Positions 11,531-24,286 of a stretch of DNA of 64,000 nucleotides are shown piece by piece. The DNA is from Circinella umbellata. Taxonomy: Eukaryota; Mucoromycota; Mucoromycetes; Mucorales; Lichtheimiaceae. The notes beneath the pieces are model-generated. The model saw only the letters and a program-made list of their open reading frames with translations. It ran no database searches and had not been told where the DNA came from. Every line of letters starts with the position of its first letter. The stretch's first letter is position 1. Made by a program: the position numbers and the translations under genes. The DNA lies in the NCBI GenBank assembly GCA_025093555.1, contig JAIWNF010000006.1, positions 930,001 through 994,000 of the forward strand, written 5' to 3'.

Positions 11531-14500
11531 TATCGACCCAAAACGGATAAAGCGTTCCGTTGAGTTCAAAAAGTCGCCTAAAACAGTAAAAATCCTTTAC
11601 AAGGAAAAAAAAAAGAGTGGTAGTGTATGTATAATATGCTATTCACAGTTACGCACTATAGCCTAATTCACTGCCCCGATAAATAAATAACATAGATAAT
11701 GTTTTATCTGTAGAAGTGTTTATTATTTGTGTTCATATAAATATATGCACATTTTCATTCTTCTACTACATATTATAAGAAAGAATATACTCCATATAGA
11801 CTTATTGTTATGCTTTACGTGGAATTTATAAAGAAGATGGTGATTGTAAAAAGAGAAGACGCATATCAGTTTCCACATTAATCCAGTTAGAATTTTTGGT
11901 TAGTATTCACATAAGCAACTCCAATTATGTTTCAAAAAAAAAAAACAGGTTTTTTCATAATTGTCGATCAACCCCATTATTCTATTTTTCAATAATTTTA
12001 CTAGATATATCTAAATATCTCCATATGCTGCAATAAACAAAAAGATATGGTAAAAGAAAAATAGAATTGTAGGATTTTTACTTAATACAGTGAATTTGAC
12101 CTATATGTTTTGTTTTTCTTCTAAAGATTCTTTTTATTGGCGCATAAACGGGATCCATTAGGTTAAGAAATCGTTTTCAAGTAACACAAAACACTTATTT
12201 CGTTGTCAAGGCACCTAACTCGCCCGATTTAAACACATGGTACAAGTTTCCCCGAAACAAACTAGTTACCGACGACGGGTTTTTTTTTTTTTTTACTCAG
12301 ATGCATTTACTGAAATCCAGAATATTTTTATTTTGTTGTCAAATCTCATTATCTGTTATTATTAAACGATGGTCCCCCCCCCACTTTACACCTCCTCCCC
12401 TTCTTACCATGATGTGTAGTATCTATGTCGAGTTGAAATAGAGCATGGGATATTAGCTGTAGATATACCCTTTTTATTTTGTTTTCTTCCACAAGATTAT
12501 TATATAACATTTTTGTATAGTAATCCCATTAGATTTAATTGATAGCCAAAGGAGTGAGGTAATTGGTAAAGAATGCAAGAGGTTATTAAAACGTATATTA
12601 TATTTATGATTTTCCTAATAAGTTTTTATTGTCTATTGTTGCTGTCTCGAATACTTCAGATTTCTATTATTGTATGAGCGGAAAATGCATATTAAATTGT
12701 TGTTTTGAAAACTTGTTTTTTTTACGAGACTAATGTAAAAAATTACAATTGAGCTGCCTTTTTGATGAATTTTTTTTTTGTCGTCATAACCCACTTTCTG
12801 TTATTTTCCCAGCAAGGGTACACAGACTTGAAATAAAATTTAGCTATGATATCATGATTCTTTTCATGGTAAAGAGCGAATCTGTCGATATGTACAAATA
12901 TGACATTGAGAACATGATCAATATGTAGTTCATAGCGTGACTTCTCGATGTTTTCGATAATCATATCATACTTTCAGTCATCAGATATTAAAAACATTAA
13001 CATATTTGCATATTAGCACTAACAATTACCTTTCTATCACTCTATGGGCTAGGTCATACGTAACCTTTTTTTAATTTTCTCCTTTGGGTCAGTATTTATG
13101 TGAAATAACAAACCGTGATTTACTGTGATCTGGATTCTCCTTATACTACATAAACATACTGCTTATTACTATACTATACATTTACGGACTCTTTATAAAC
13201 AATAATTATGAGCTGGTTTTTTCTTTTATTTTTTTTCGGCTTGTTATAAGTGCGCTATTAACAATATGCCTACCAGTAGACTGGTATCCTTTTTTATGAC
13301 AAAGTGTAGTAACCGTACGTTATGATTTGTATGACTACATGTATCCTAAAAATAGATAAGAGCTATTAGCTATCTAAATAAGATTACTAGTACCAGTATA
13401 GTATCAACGACACGAACAAAAACAACAATTGACTACCAATCATCGTTTTTGTTATTTAGGTTGCATGTGACCTTTCTAGATCTAACTATGTATGATTTGT
13501 TTTCTTTCAAACACCAAGACATAAGCATATATGGATTGGACTTGCAGAAAAGACTATATTTGTATCCTACTGTTGAAGAAGCATACAATCTTTTTCAAAA
13601 TAGAAAAGAAAAAGCTCTTTCGAAACCCACATGAGGCTTTTAACATCATTATGCAACTCCCTCTAATTTTCGGAAAATACAACCTATAAATCATTGCATG
13701 ATCTCAAACACTAAAGTGTTCCTTCTTTTATTCTTCTTGGCACAAATGTAGTAATATTGTTAGTTGGTTTTATATATAGAGTTCAGCTAATAGTTCTTTA
13801 GAAGACGATTTTATATAACCATTTTTGTTATATTCAATATGCATCCAATTACTTTTTCTTAAAAAGCGAAAAGAAAAACATAAATAATAAGAAGATGTAT
13901 TAACCAAAAAGAAGTTGTTGTTGTTGTTGTTGTTGTTGATCTCCACAAGTTTCAAAAAAACGTTTAGAGTCTTTTTTTTTTACGAAAAAGAAAGCAAATG
14001 TCATCATTAACACATATGCATAAGATTATCTGATGAGAAAAATTTATCCTGTGACGCTGAAGAACCCAATCGAAAAAAAAAAAAAATTGTGACACCTACT
14101 TGACGCTAACTAAGTTTTTTTTTTTCTTGTGCATGTATAAACACTGAGTAACATTTTATGATGTCAACAATAAAATTAAAAACATATGCTGAATCGATTA
14201 TAGTTATATAACGTATTCCGTGTATATTCTAATGCATTCACACACACACAGAGATAAATATATGACAATATCATTGTCATGGATGTATCACTATTGATAA
14301 CCAAATATCATACAACAGCTTTTATTTGTGCATAAAAAGACGTAAGACTATATTTTGGTGTTCATAAATTAGATAGATTTCGTAAACAATATCATAACCA
14401 GCCAGCTAGTAAATATTATGGTATAATCATTATTGAAGATATATCTTGCAGTCAAAAGAAGTTATCCTTTATCGTAGCAGACATTCTTGGGTTTGTAGGC

Positions 14501-16680
14501 TAGATTGCCTTTTCTGGAAGCCGTCCTCAATTTTCATGGTCATTATTGCATGTAATGTAACTGCAAAAAAAAAAGACTTATCTTCATAACAGTATTCGAA
14601 AAATACTTTATTAATTATATAAACCCCCCCCCCATTAATCCTCTTCGGGCCCTTAGAAATCCCAAGTGATCGAAGAACTTGGTGGAAACCGAGAAACTAT
14701 GGAAACTTTCGTGAGAGAGATGTAGAGTGATTGTTGTTTAGAAATAACAATTTACATGTAAACCGTCCCAAGAAAGAAAGATTAACTTTACTATCATCTG
14801 AAACTAATAGTTTAATCTAATTAAATAATCTGTATCGCAAATATACCTGTTGGTTGCATGACACAAAAAGAATAATCTCTTATAGAGACAAAGTTGGAAG
14901 GGAAGATGACACTGCAACAGAACAAGGATTGGAACTGGTTTTTTGAATTCGGAGATGAAAGCTATTCTAATTTTTTGGTTACTTTTCCATAATCCTGCTA
15001 CACCATAATAAAAAAAAACTTTTGTAATAATAAGGGTATTTGATTAGTAAAGAAGCAAAAAATGACAAGCTCACAGGTGCTTCATTATATTTATTATCAT
15101 TTAATATTGCTTAATTTTAATATAAGATACAAATTTCTGAAAGCTTTAATATAATAATCATAAAAATATTTTCTTTTCCTTTTTCCCGTTATTACATAAA
15201 CTATATTATTAGCAATGATAGCATCTTTACTATTGAACAGCCCTAATCAACCCATTCATTTCTTTTGCATAATATATAAAACGAGTTCCAATGTAGATAT
15301 CTAAATAATTCTATTCCTAGTAAAAGAAATAGTTGGCTTTACAGGTCTCGTCTCGTCATGAGAAGTAAACTATAAAATCATAAATACGTATATATTTATC
15401 CATCAAAACAATCATAAAAATGGTAATGAAAAAAAATCAATTATTACAATTATTAATCTTATATTCTTTAATAGTACATTATTACTGTTGTAATAAGAAA
15501 ATTCAATGCCATGGTACTTCTATGATATATTTAATATTTTCGGTATTATAGAAAAGTATATTCACTTTTTTTTTAGTTTGACACCTCAGCATATAATAAT
15601 AATAATAATAATAAAGAGAAATATGTGAAACTGAAGTTGTTTCTTTATGGATGTGGTGTACTATTAATGAAATAATTAATTTTCATAATATGGTACAGGA
15701 TAGAGCTGAGTTGTACATTATTAAAGATCGACGAATCATACAATGTCTTTTTTTTTTATTGGGAGTGTGGCGCACAAGGAAAGAAGAAAATCATCTCATA
15801 ATCCATAGTACCAGTTTTTTTATATGCAAAGAAACCTACTACTAAACAGCGTTGTTTTTTATGTAATCTAAATACATCACACTCCAAAAAAAAATATTCT
15901 TTGTTATGTTTGTGTTACCAAGAAAATGTTATTTAGCAATGAAAAGTGAAACAAAAAAGTAATTGAACAATAGTAATTTTTTCTTGCAGACGATCCCGCT
16001 CATACAAGAAAAATAATGGAAGGCTGATTCAAAATCCGTGTTCCAGACCAAAAAGAGAGTATATGTGTGGTGATTAATAAGTATTTTTACTCCGGTCGTG
16101 GATCATTTTGCTGATGGGGCCCTAAAAGAATAAAAAATTACTTTTACGAAACGTATGACAATGTCATATAATTTACAAGCACCGTTTTATTTTGATTGGG
16201 AGGTGAAGGGGAAAAAGGCTAGAAAGAAAGGGAAGAGAGGGGAAGAAAAGGTATTGGAGTTACTTTAATCAGTAATTTGTTCGTTCTACGTAGTACACAA
16301 GAAAGGGAAACAAGTTATATAATATATATTTATATAATAATATAAATGTATTTTCTCTTTTCAATCATTCAGTTTTTGTATTACACTAGTGTAAACTTTC
16401 ATTATGAAAGAGAAGTGGTATAGTCAAAGTACCTGATGTTTTTTTTTATGTTTTTCATGTGTGGCTCGTGCTTCAGTCTGTGTAGCAACAGAATAGCATA
16501 AACATGGCAACAGATCCCATGGTGATAATAAACAATACTGGTAGTTGATGTTGTGGAATCTAGAAAAGAAAAAGCCAAGGTTTTTTTTTTCTGACGTTTC
16601 ACAAAAAGTATCACAATGTACTATAACCAGATATGATTATTAGTAGTTATATCGTTGCAAGCTTATTATTTTATAAACAG
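11531..16680. other. Long gene-poor region
   Basis: About 5 kb of AT-rich DNA. I see no gene with domain support. It contains a 61-codon coding-like frame at 13449-13634, a (TTG)n run at about 13915-13937 and an (ATA)n run near 15593-15613. No tRNA, 5S or snRNA gene is recognised. Confidence 0.5.
13449..13634 (+). pseudogene. Short coding-like fragment, unknown
   Basis: 61-codon frame; the C-terminal half contains DIYGLDLQKRLYLYP-like and amphipathic segments such as TVEEAYNLFQNRKEK, more protein-like than its surroundings. A TTATTTAG acceptor-like site lies just inside the 5' end (about 13453-13460). I recognise no family. It may be a terminal exon or a relic. Confidence 0.2.
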
Positions 16681-16890
16681 CAGAAACCCTTTTTTTTTTT
16701 TTTTTTTTTTGCTCACACACTCTCTCTCTTTCCCTGGTTTTGCCACATAATACCCTCTTTTTTTTGTTCTTTGGAAAAAAAAAGTACTCTTTCCTTTCTT
16801 TCATAAACTTTTTTTCGAGGCGCTTTTTTTTTTATCTTACCCATACCTTCTTCTTTAATTCCTATCAGTGAAACGCGGCAGTAAGTATAC
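16681..16890 (+). promoter_or_regulatory. T/C-rich leader of the Spa2 gene
   Basis: Contains a 20+ nt T run, CTCTCTCTCTTTCCC and further T-runs up to the start codon at 16891. Probably core promoter plus 5' UTR. Confidence 0.45.
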
Positions 16891-19800
16891 ATGGCTTATC
16901 CTCGATCGCCACCTGCTTCTTCTCACGATGATTGGGATTCTCGTGGACCACAACCTCTTTCAAAAGCATTTTCAACTTCTTCATCTCGATCTGGTGGAGG
17001 AAATGGGCGTGCTCAATCTGTTACTTCTCAATCTAGTCGAGGAACAAGTTCAGCAAATAATGCCAGTTATGAAACTGCTGCACGAACATTTTATGGAGAA
17101 CTGAAAAAGTTTCTGGCTTCGGTCCTTGCTAAAGGTTGGAATATATTTTTTTGATTGTATCTACATATATATATACAAGGAAAATGGGACTAGTTCATAG
17201 AGATAATTAACACAAGAGAGGGGAATGTTGGTGTTTATTTGATTAGAGGCTGCTGAAGGAGCACAACCACAGCGAGTATCAGCACGTCAGAAACTTTCTC
17301 GGCTTAATAATCTTCAGTTTCATGAATTGGCTATGGATGTATATGATGAATTGATGCGTAGAAATCTCAATGATAAGCAAGGTAAGGAATTACTCTCTTC
17401 TCTCCGAACACGTTACATTACATATTAATTTATTATCATAATTAGTACCTTTTCTTGCTGTACGTGAAGAATTTCATCCACGTCGTAACCAAGCTAGACA
17501 AAAGTTAGCAACATTACCAAGTGCTCGTTTTAAAGATCTTGCAAGCGATGTTTATCATGAATTAACCAGGCGCTATCCTCAAGTTGTTGACTCAGATGTA
17601 AGGAAAAGAAGAGGTGTAACGTGTATTAAGCGATGGGAATAGTAACATGGGTCAAAGAAAAAAAAAAGGGAAGAAACTAATGTCATGTTTATACAGGATG
17701 CAATGCGACCTCCAGTACCACCTATTCCAAATACAAATAATAATTCACCAAATCTTGCAAGTCGTGCAACAAACATCGTCCCTGTCAAGGGAACAATCAA
17801 TGTCGAATCAATAGCATTATCAGATGATGAAAAGGCTTATATGTCACAAAGGGATGGGAATGACGAGCGTCAAACTTATCTTAGTGATAGTGGGGGTAGT
17901 AGTAGTACAGGAAGTAGTAATGCTGCTAACGGATATCAAAATAAATCATCGGCCCCACAAACCAATGGGCATCTTAGTAGCGGTAGTAATGGAAGTGAAG
18001 GCAATTTTCAATCCTTGGATAGTTTAATGGCTGATTTGGGTAACATGGTAACGACCAAAAGCCCAGGTAATAATAATATTACTGAAAGAGGTGGTGATTT
18101 AGATGATAATAGAGTAAGTTTCTTGTTTATCGCACGCTCCTATTTTCCCTTTTTAATTCAATAATATTGCTGCGGATATATATGCTAAAATGGATATAAA
18201 CAACATTAATTTATTATTAAAGTATAATGAAAAAATGGAAAAAATGCGAGCTGATTACGAACAACGACTTGCCAGTATGTCAAAACGCACACAACAATTA
18301 GAAAATGAATTATTGGTATGTTGTATAATATATATATATGGCTATAGAAGAAAACGCGTATGACATTTCTCACCCCCATCAAAAACATATGATTTCTATT
18401 CTGTTCTAATTACTATAATTATTTTTATATTATTATTATAAAAAAATACTTTTGTAACTAGAATGCAAGGGAAAGAAAGGAGTCAATAAAGTCGGATGAT
18501 CAGGACATTAATCATCTACGAAAGGTAAAAATTTATTTTGACGCTTCTTTTTTTTTTGGAATGCATATAGATATGAAAAGGTTATGCATATTGCTGATCC
18601 TTTTTTTTTTTCTTTTTTTTTTCTAACCCCTTTCCCTCTCTCTCTCCCCAAACTATGAATTATTTTAGATGGATAATTCCCGCTTAAAACAGTTACAAGA
18701 GGAATATAATCGTTTGGATGATCAATACAGGCAGCTAGACCAAGAGCATCGTGATCAACAAGACGTATGTTATTAAAACCAACCCCTCATCGATACTTTT
18801 AAACAAAATTAAAAACATAAGTCGTTCACATATCCATACCTATATTTAAAACATAATTATTAACATATAGGCTGTACGAGAAGTACGCGACGAAGCAGGC
18901 CATCTTTTGGAACAAATCAAACTTTTATCTTCAAAGAATGATGATCTTCGAGCTGAAAAAGCAAGAAGTGATGATCGTGTTAGACAACTTACTGAAGAGG
19001 TAAAATACAAAATTAAAATCTCTTTTAACATAAATGATTCAATTGTAACTAACTATCTATTCTTGTTTAGGCTCAAGAATGGCAAAGTAAATATGAAAAA
19101 AGTCGATTGGAATTACGTACATTGAAAGGTAATTATCATTCTACTTTGGTTAAGGATTTATGTATGAATGGAGAAAGGATCATGCGTGGGGGGCATATGG
19201 GAAATCTACACAGAAGCAGAGAAAGAAAGAGCATATATAGTAATCTCTTTGAATTCAATATAATTATCAGCTTCATCCTTGATCGATTCTGCTATTCCAC
19301 AGCAAACTGGATTTATTCAACCAACTCGTAACGGTGTTATATCACACGATCATATTTTAACATACCAAACAAGTATTGATGAACTGTTACGAACTGCTAG
19401 GTAAGAAAAAAATAAGTCAAGAATAAACGATATATATATATATAAGAAGGATGTGAAGGAGAATATATAGAAAGCGGGGTAAATTTTATTTTCGATTACC
19501 AACAAATTTTCTTTATACAGATCCCATAAACCGTCTAACGTGCTATCATCCATGCAAAAGATTGTCATGACATGTAAAAAGGTGACGGAAGAAGTCGAAG
19601 AGCATGAAACTCGAGGAGGGTTGACATCCATAACACAGAGCAACTTGTATAATTTGAAGAGTCAATTCTCGACAGCTTTGACTCATCTCTTGACCGCTGC
19701 CAAAAATCATGCTAATGGTATGGGTATCAGTCCTGTCAGCTTATTGGATGCTGCTGCAGGACATATGACGACCGTTATGGTGGATTTGGCTAAACTTTTG

Positions 19801-20373
19801 GGTATCAAACCGGGTACTGCTTCATCTTCTAATGAAGTTCCTCTCGCTAATATGGATTCAAATCGTAACGACACGTTAGACGCATTGAGTCGTGGTCCTA
19901 GTACTGGTAGCTCATTGCGACGAAAAGATTCAGCTAATGAAAAAAGTAACAATCGAATTGCAGCTGCAGCGGCTGCTGGTGATTCCTTACTTCCTGAAGA
20001 ATTAAGTGAATATTTGAAGAGTGAGACCGATCATATCGTTCAAACGATACAACGACTTTTGGCAGCTTTACGTTCACCAAGGGATGCAGGTCAAGTGTAT
20101 GGCATTATTACATCACTTATTAATATTGTTGCAAGCATAATGGAGGTGTGTGATAGTACATTTGATTCAACAGCAGGCTATCGTTATCGTAAACAAGGTA
20201 CTTTAGTTATGTCTGACCTTCAACATTGTAAGCAAACATTGACTCAAATGCGTGATTCATCGTTTGGTCAATCGCCAGAAATGGCAAGCTCCACGGCCAA
20301 GCGGGATCTAGCCAAGGAAGCATATGAAATTGCCAAATATACAAAAGAACTTATCAATATTTTTGATAGTTAG
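16891..20373 (+). CDS. SPA2: Polarisome scaffold Spa2 (two SHD/GIT repeats)
   Basis: Eleven exons: 16891-17134, 17247-17381, 17446-17597, 17697-18113, 18223-18315, 18462-18524, 18669-18764, 18871-18999, 19071-19128, 19271-19400, 19521-20373. Sum is 790 codons (789 aa). Two Spa2-homology repeats at ~93-122 and ~141-170 read ARQKLSRL..FHELAMDVYDELMRR and ARQKLATL..FKDLASDVYHELTRR. Residues ~317-465 are coiled coil; ~505-789 is the conserved C-terminal helical domain. Spa2 scaffolds formin, Pea2/Bud6-type partners and MAPK modules at hyphal tips. The exon 9/10 junction was chosen because the acceptor at 19270 restores the frame and gives LKASS, as in other Spa2 proteins. The first donor (GTTGGA) and the exon 5 acceptor (AAAG) are weak but keep the frame. 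Confidence 0.92.
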
Positions 20374-21193
20374 AAAAAAAAAACGTTTAACTGGCATAAA
20401 CACACACACTCACTCATTCACTCACGTATAGCTTATTTATTCGTTAACCTCTTTCTTCCTTCTTATTTTTTTTTGTATCGTTGTAAATAATCTTATTTTT
20501 ATAATTTATTCAAGCACACCGCTTCTTACCACCTCTCTTTTTTTTATTATAAAAAAAAAGATATTCCCAAACACTTTTATCAAATTCTAGTCGTTCATTT
20601 TTGTTATTATATATTAAAAAAACACAACCATTTTATGTATGCATTATAAATAATAGCTTTTTGTTCAGTTCAATAGATACATTATCTTAAAAGTCATAGT
20701 ATGTAACTCTGGCATTGACGGATAGCGACATAGTAAAACGATACTTCTTTTTATGATATATTTCAATTTGAACCTGCTGAATTCATGCCAAATTTTTGGA
20801 TTCATTGTCTACTTAGCAACCCGTGATGAGAGTATAATCACTTGTATAACTTATGACAAACGACTCTGGCAAGTAGTCATTTAACAATATGAAGAGAAAA
20901 AAATATTAGAAAAACTGTTCAGTCTAGTTTTTGAGTAGTGAAATAATATATTTCTGTGAGCTTATGTACAGCACCTCAGTTTTTTAACAAGCTGATTATT
21001 ACATATTGTCTTCAATTCTAGTTTGACATTTATTATATTCCACATACAGCATAGCGTCTAATTTGTTCAGGTAAATCACAATTTTCTCGATAATTTTAAA
21101 AAAGTTCTTTCATATATACTAAGCTTGTGAAAAATAAAAAAATAAAATCACAGAAAAGAAAAGTTACTTGTAGCGTTTATTGAATCATAATTA
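20374..21193. other. Convergent intergenic region
   Basis: Spacer between the 3' ends of the Spa2 and carotenoid oxygenase genes. It is AT-rich, with no coding or RNA feature recognised. Confidence 0.6.
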
Positions 21194-23242
21194 CTAACTT
21201 ATTGATACATTTTTATAATCACTATCAACATAAGATCCATGAAAAGTACTGATATTATATGTACCAATATCACAGCGTGCTATTTCTTGCATTGTGCGTC
21301 CGTCCAAAATTAGCAAAAAACTGCTATCTTCCTCGGGTCCAATTTCACCAATCACGTTGACCAAACATACAACCGCTCCTTCGTCTTCAGAATGATTGTT
21401 GCCATTATCATCAGCGATATACTTTTTCTTGGGTACAAATATGGGTTCCGAGCAAGAGTAACGTGGTTTGTTATATGAAACAATGGTACCCGACTCCATA
21501 TCAATTTTCACCAGACTGTATCGCTCAGCTTCTTTTGTTGCTGATGGCTTCAAAAGTTGACATCCCCACACGAATCGATTTTGTCGTAGTGCATAATGTT
21601 GTGAGAACCTTGGGAATTCGATATTATATGCAATCGTGGTATAGGATCCGGAACCATCTGTAAGATCTCGATTCCATGAAAGACGATATCGTCTTAAATC
21701 TCCAAAAGAAGGTTGTCGAATAGGTGGAAAACTAATACCCATAGGCCTTGTTTGTCTTTTATCCGTCGTTGTTGCTATAGGTACGGAATGATCCGATCCA
21801 CGCAAATAAGTACCAAAACTATGGAGTTGATAAATAACATCTGCATTGGAAAATGCACAGGTATCCAAAATAATTACTGGGTTACCGTTCTTGTCATCTA
21901 TTGTGTCCCAGGAATTTCCATGGTGGAAACTGAAGAAGTTGTCGACAGGAATTGTAATTACGTGGCCAATGTCTGGGCGGCGACTAATAATATGAAAAAA
22001 GGTAGGCGATTTTTCATCCCAAACATAGCTGCCAACAGCATTGCCCGCAAATAAAATGTCGGCATTATTGTAGTAAAGTGGTGATTCAGGAATAATAACA
22101 TGATTTTGGGTAAGCATAAATGCATGTATAAAGCTTGGTCGAATTCTTGTACCGAAATGACGATTATTCTTGTTGGGTAACTTTCGATGAGTAATTTCGG
22201 CTAGTATGGATACTTGTCCTGAACGGCTAATGGAAAAAACAATCATTTTTGGCACAGGTCCAAGATGGATAGTGTAATTAAATGTTTCTTCGGTAATGGG
22301 ATCGTATTGATGGTGCGATGAAGATAGATCTCCATTGAGTCTCTTGTCATAATCGCTGTAATCATACAAGCGTTTTGGTTCTTTTATTAAACACAAATTA
22401 TATTTATTAGCCTTCTTGTTGCTTCTAATGAATTCTTGCTTTAAAATCATAAATAATAAAAGAAAAAAAAAAGCGTTCTTACCAAGAGTGTTTGCATGTA
22501 TTTGTTGTAAAACGTTAAGATCCGTTTTGGAGACAAGATGATGCTCACCAAGCAATTCTTTTGATCTTTCAACCCAATTTACAGGCATAGGAAAATTAGG
22601 CGTTGGTGTAACACCGACCATCATTGACGATGGATCACTACGATCAATAATACCGCTAAAGAATATTTCTCGAAAACGCTGTACTGTCGCGATACATCGT
22701 TCCCATATTGATAAATTTTGTACATGACCAAAAAATACAGAGGACTTGGAACGTTTCTCAATCATTTGACGCTCAAAAGATCCAGCCAAATTTCTTGCAT
22801 TATATCGTACAGCTTGTCTCTCAGAAGAGAGCTCAAAACGATGCATAAAAGGTAAACCATCAAAAGCATGTTTAATCATGACCTTACTTTCACCAAGATT
22901 ATATTTTCCCGGACCTAAAAAATAAAAGAGGTTAATAATATTCATACTAAGTAAGAAGATAAACAAATAGCAAGAAGGCGAATTGTTGTAATGTACTGTA
23001 ATAAAAACATATAAGCTTTATCTTTATTACTTACCGATACGATACATGACCCCACTCAGCCATTGGGGAATAACACCTTGAATAGGAATCCAGACAGGTT
23101 CAGGTACTTCTTTAGCATTACGAAATATATTGCCTTGTTGTACAATATTCAATTCATCAATAAATCGATAGATCCTGTTAATTGAAATCATGAATTTGTA
23201 GCCACCAACGATGGTCAATATTGATAACACTATATATAGCAT
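21194..23242 (-). CDS. Carotenoid cleavage oxygenase (CarS/AcaA-like candidate)
   Basis: Three exons: 23242-23035, 22914-22483, 22380-21194, totalling 609 codons (608 aa). It is a seven-bladed-propeller carotenoid oxygenase (RPE65/CCD family). The four Fe(II)-binding His can be placed: in SHHQYDPITEE (H236/237), PSFIHAFMLTQNHVIIPE (H299), FFSFHHGNSWD (H366) and near the end FHGSYV (H594). In Mucorales, such enzymes cleave beta-carotene in steps to the apocarotenoid precursors of trisporic acid, the mating signal. Which step this copy performs cannot be decided by eye. The first ~18 residues are hydrophobic and may anchor it to membrane. The start is less certain than the rest because an AG|GATC acceptor-like site lies inside the first exon. 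Confidence 0.9.
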
Positions 23243-23639
23243 ATTTTTGAGGTTTTATAATAGGCTGACGAGAAAAGAAAGAAATAGAAGAACAAGAAGT
23301 ATAACTTTGAAAGTGGATGAAAATGATTTAATATTCAGTGTTTTTTTTTCGGGAGATCAAGTCAAATTTCATTGTTCTTTTTTAAGGTGTTTTATTTGCC
23401 CCTGGATCTTTAGCATGACTGCGGGCCTTGAAAACGTGTGATCATATTATAAGCATATTTGAATATTATTATGCCTACTAATACTTGAATATAATATCTT
23501 AGTGGAATATCGTCAGCACCCCATAACATTTTATAGAAAAGAAATTCGAACTTATTAATATACGGAGAACAACACGATGGAATAAAAAGAAAGAGGGAAG
23601 GGTAATAAACATGTAGCTGATTTCAACTGACAGCATTTA

Positions 23640-23925
23640 TTTTATGCAACCCTCGTGCTACCCAGGAGTTTTAACTTACACGTTTTTTAACACAGGGCTA
23701 CTCCAGTGTACAGAGTCCCGAAGGACAGAAGTAAACCTGCTCCTGGAGGCGGTACGTCCCACAACGCATGAGGTCGTCAGCCGAAGCTTCTGACAACATG
23801 CTCACAAATTTTAAAGTCCAGAAAGAAGAAGCATAAATGCTCTTGGTTGTCGAGCGTTGTCTTTCTAAGGATCTAGTATTAAAAAATGGAGCAGGTCCAA
23901 AGGACCCACCCGCGATGAATCAGAG
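23640..23925. other. GC-richer island of unknown nature
   Basis: Stands out from flanking DNA by base composition and small palindromes (CTCCTGGAG, GGTCCAAAGGACC, GTCCCGAAGGAC). No open frame spans it and no RNA family is recognised. It could be a repeat-element relic or a structured RNA. Confidence 0.35.
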
Positions 23926-24168
23926 AAAAAAAAAAGAAATATTTTAAGTTCGTCTCCTGCATTTATGAATATGACATATAATTTCCACCATCATCCGTTA
24001 CCGAAAAAAAAAGAACCATAATAATTACATATTCTGAAAAATGTATCGTTTAAAAGTAATAAATGTCACTTGTAACCAGTAGTGACAGTAACGAAAATAT
24101 AGGCTGACAGGCGTCTTGACCATAAAAAAGAAACCAAATAGTAGATAAAAAACATTGATCTCATTCAG

Positions 24169-24286
24169 GATAATCTTGTTAACCAGAAGAGATCTTGAAA
24201 AAAGTCATGGTAGCCCACGAGTAGTACCAGAAGAAAAACCAGATGGGAAAAAGAAACAATTCGTCGTTGAACCAGTAGAAATTTGA
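24169..24286 (+). pseudogene. Coding-like terminal-exon fragment, unknown
   Basis: After a TCATTCAG acceptor-like site, 38 codons read RRDLEKSHGSPRVVPEEKP then DGKKKQFVVEPVEI and stop, unlike surrounding AT-rich noise. No matching upstream exon is seen and no family is recognised. Confidence 0.2.

Noticed and set aside
22381..22482. In-frame read-through of the second carotenoid oxygenase intron
   Set aside because: The interval is open in frame, but it encodes Lys/Asn/Phe-rich filler interrupting the family alignment, and clean GTAAGA and AAAAG sites bound it, so it was treated as an intron.
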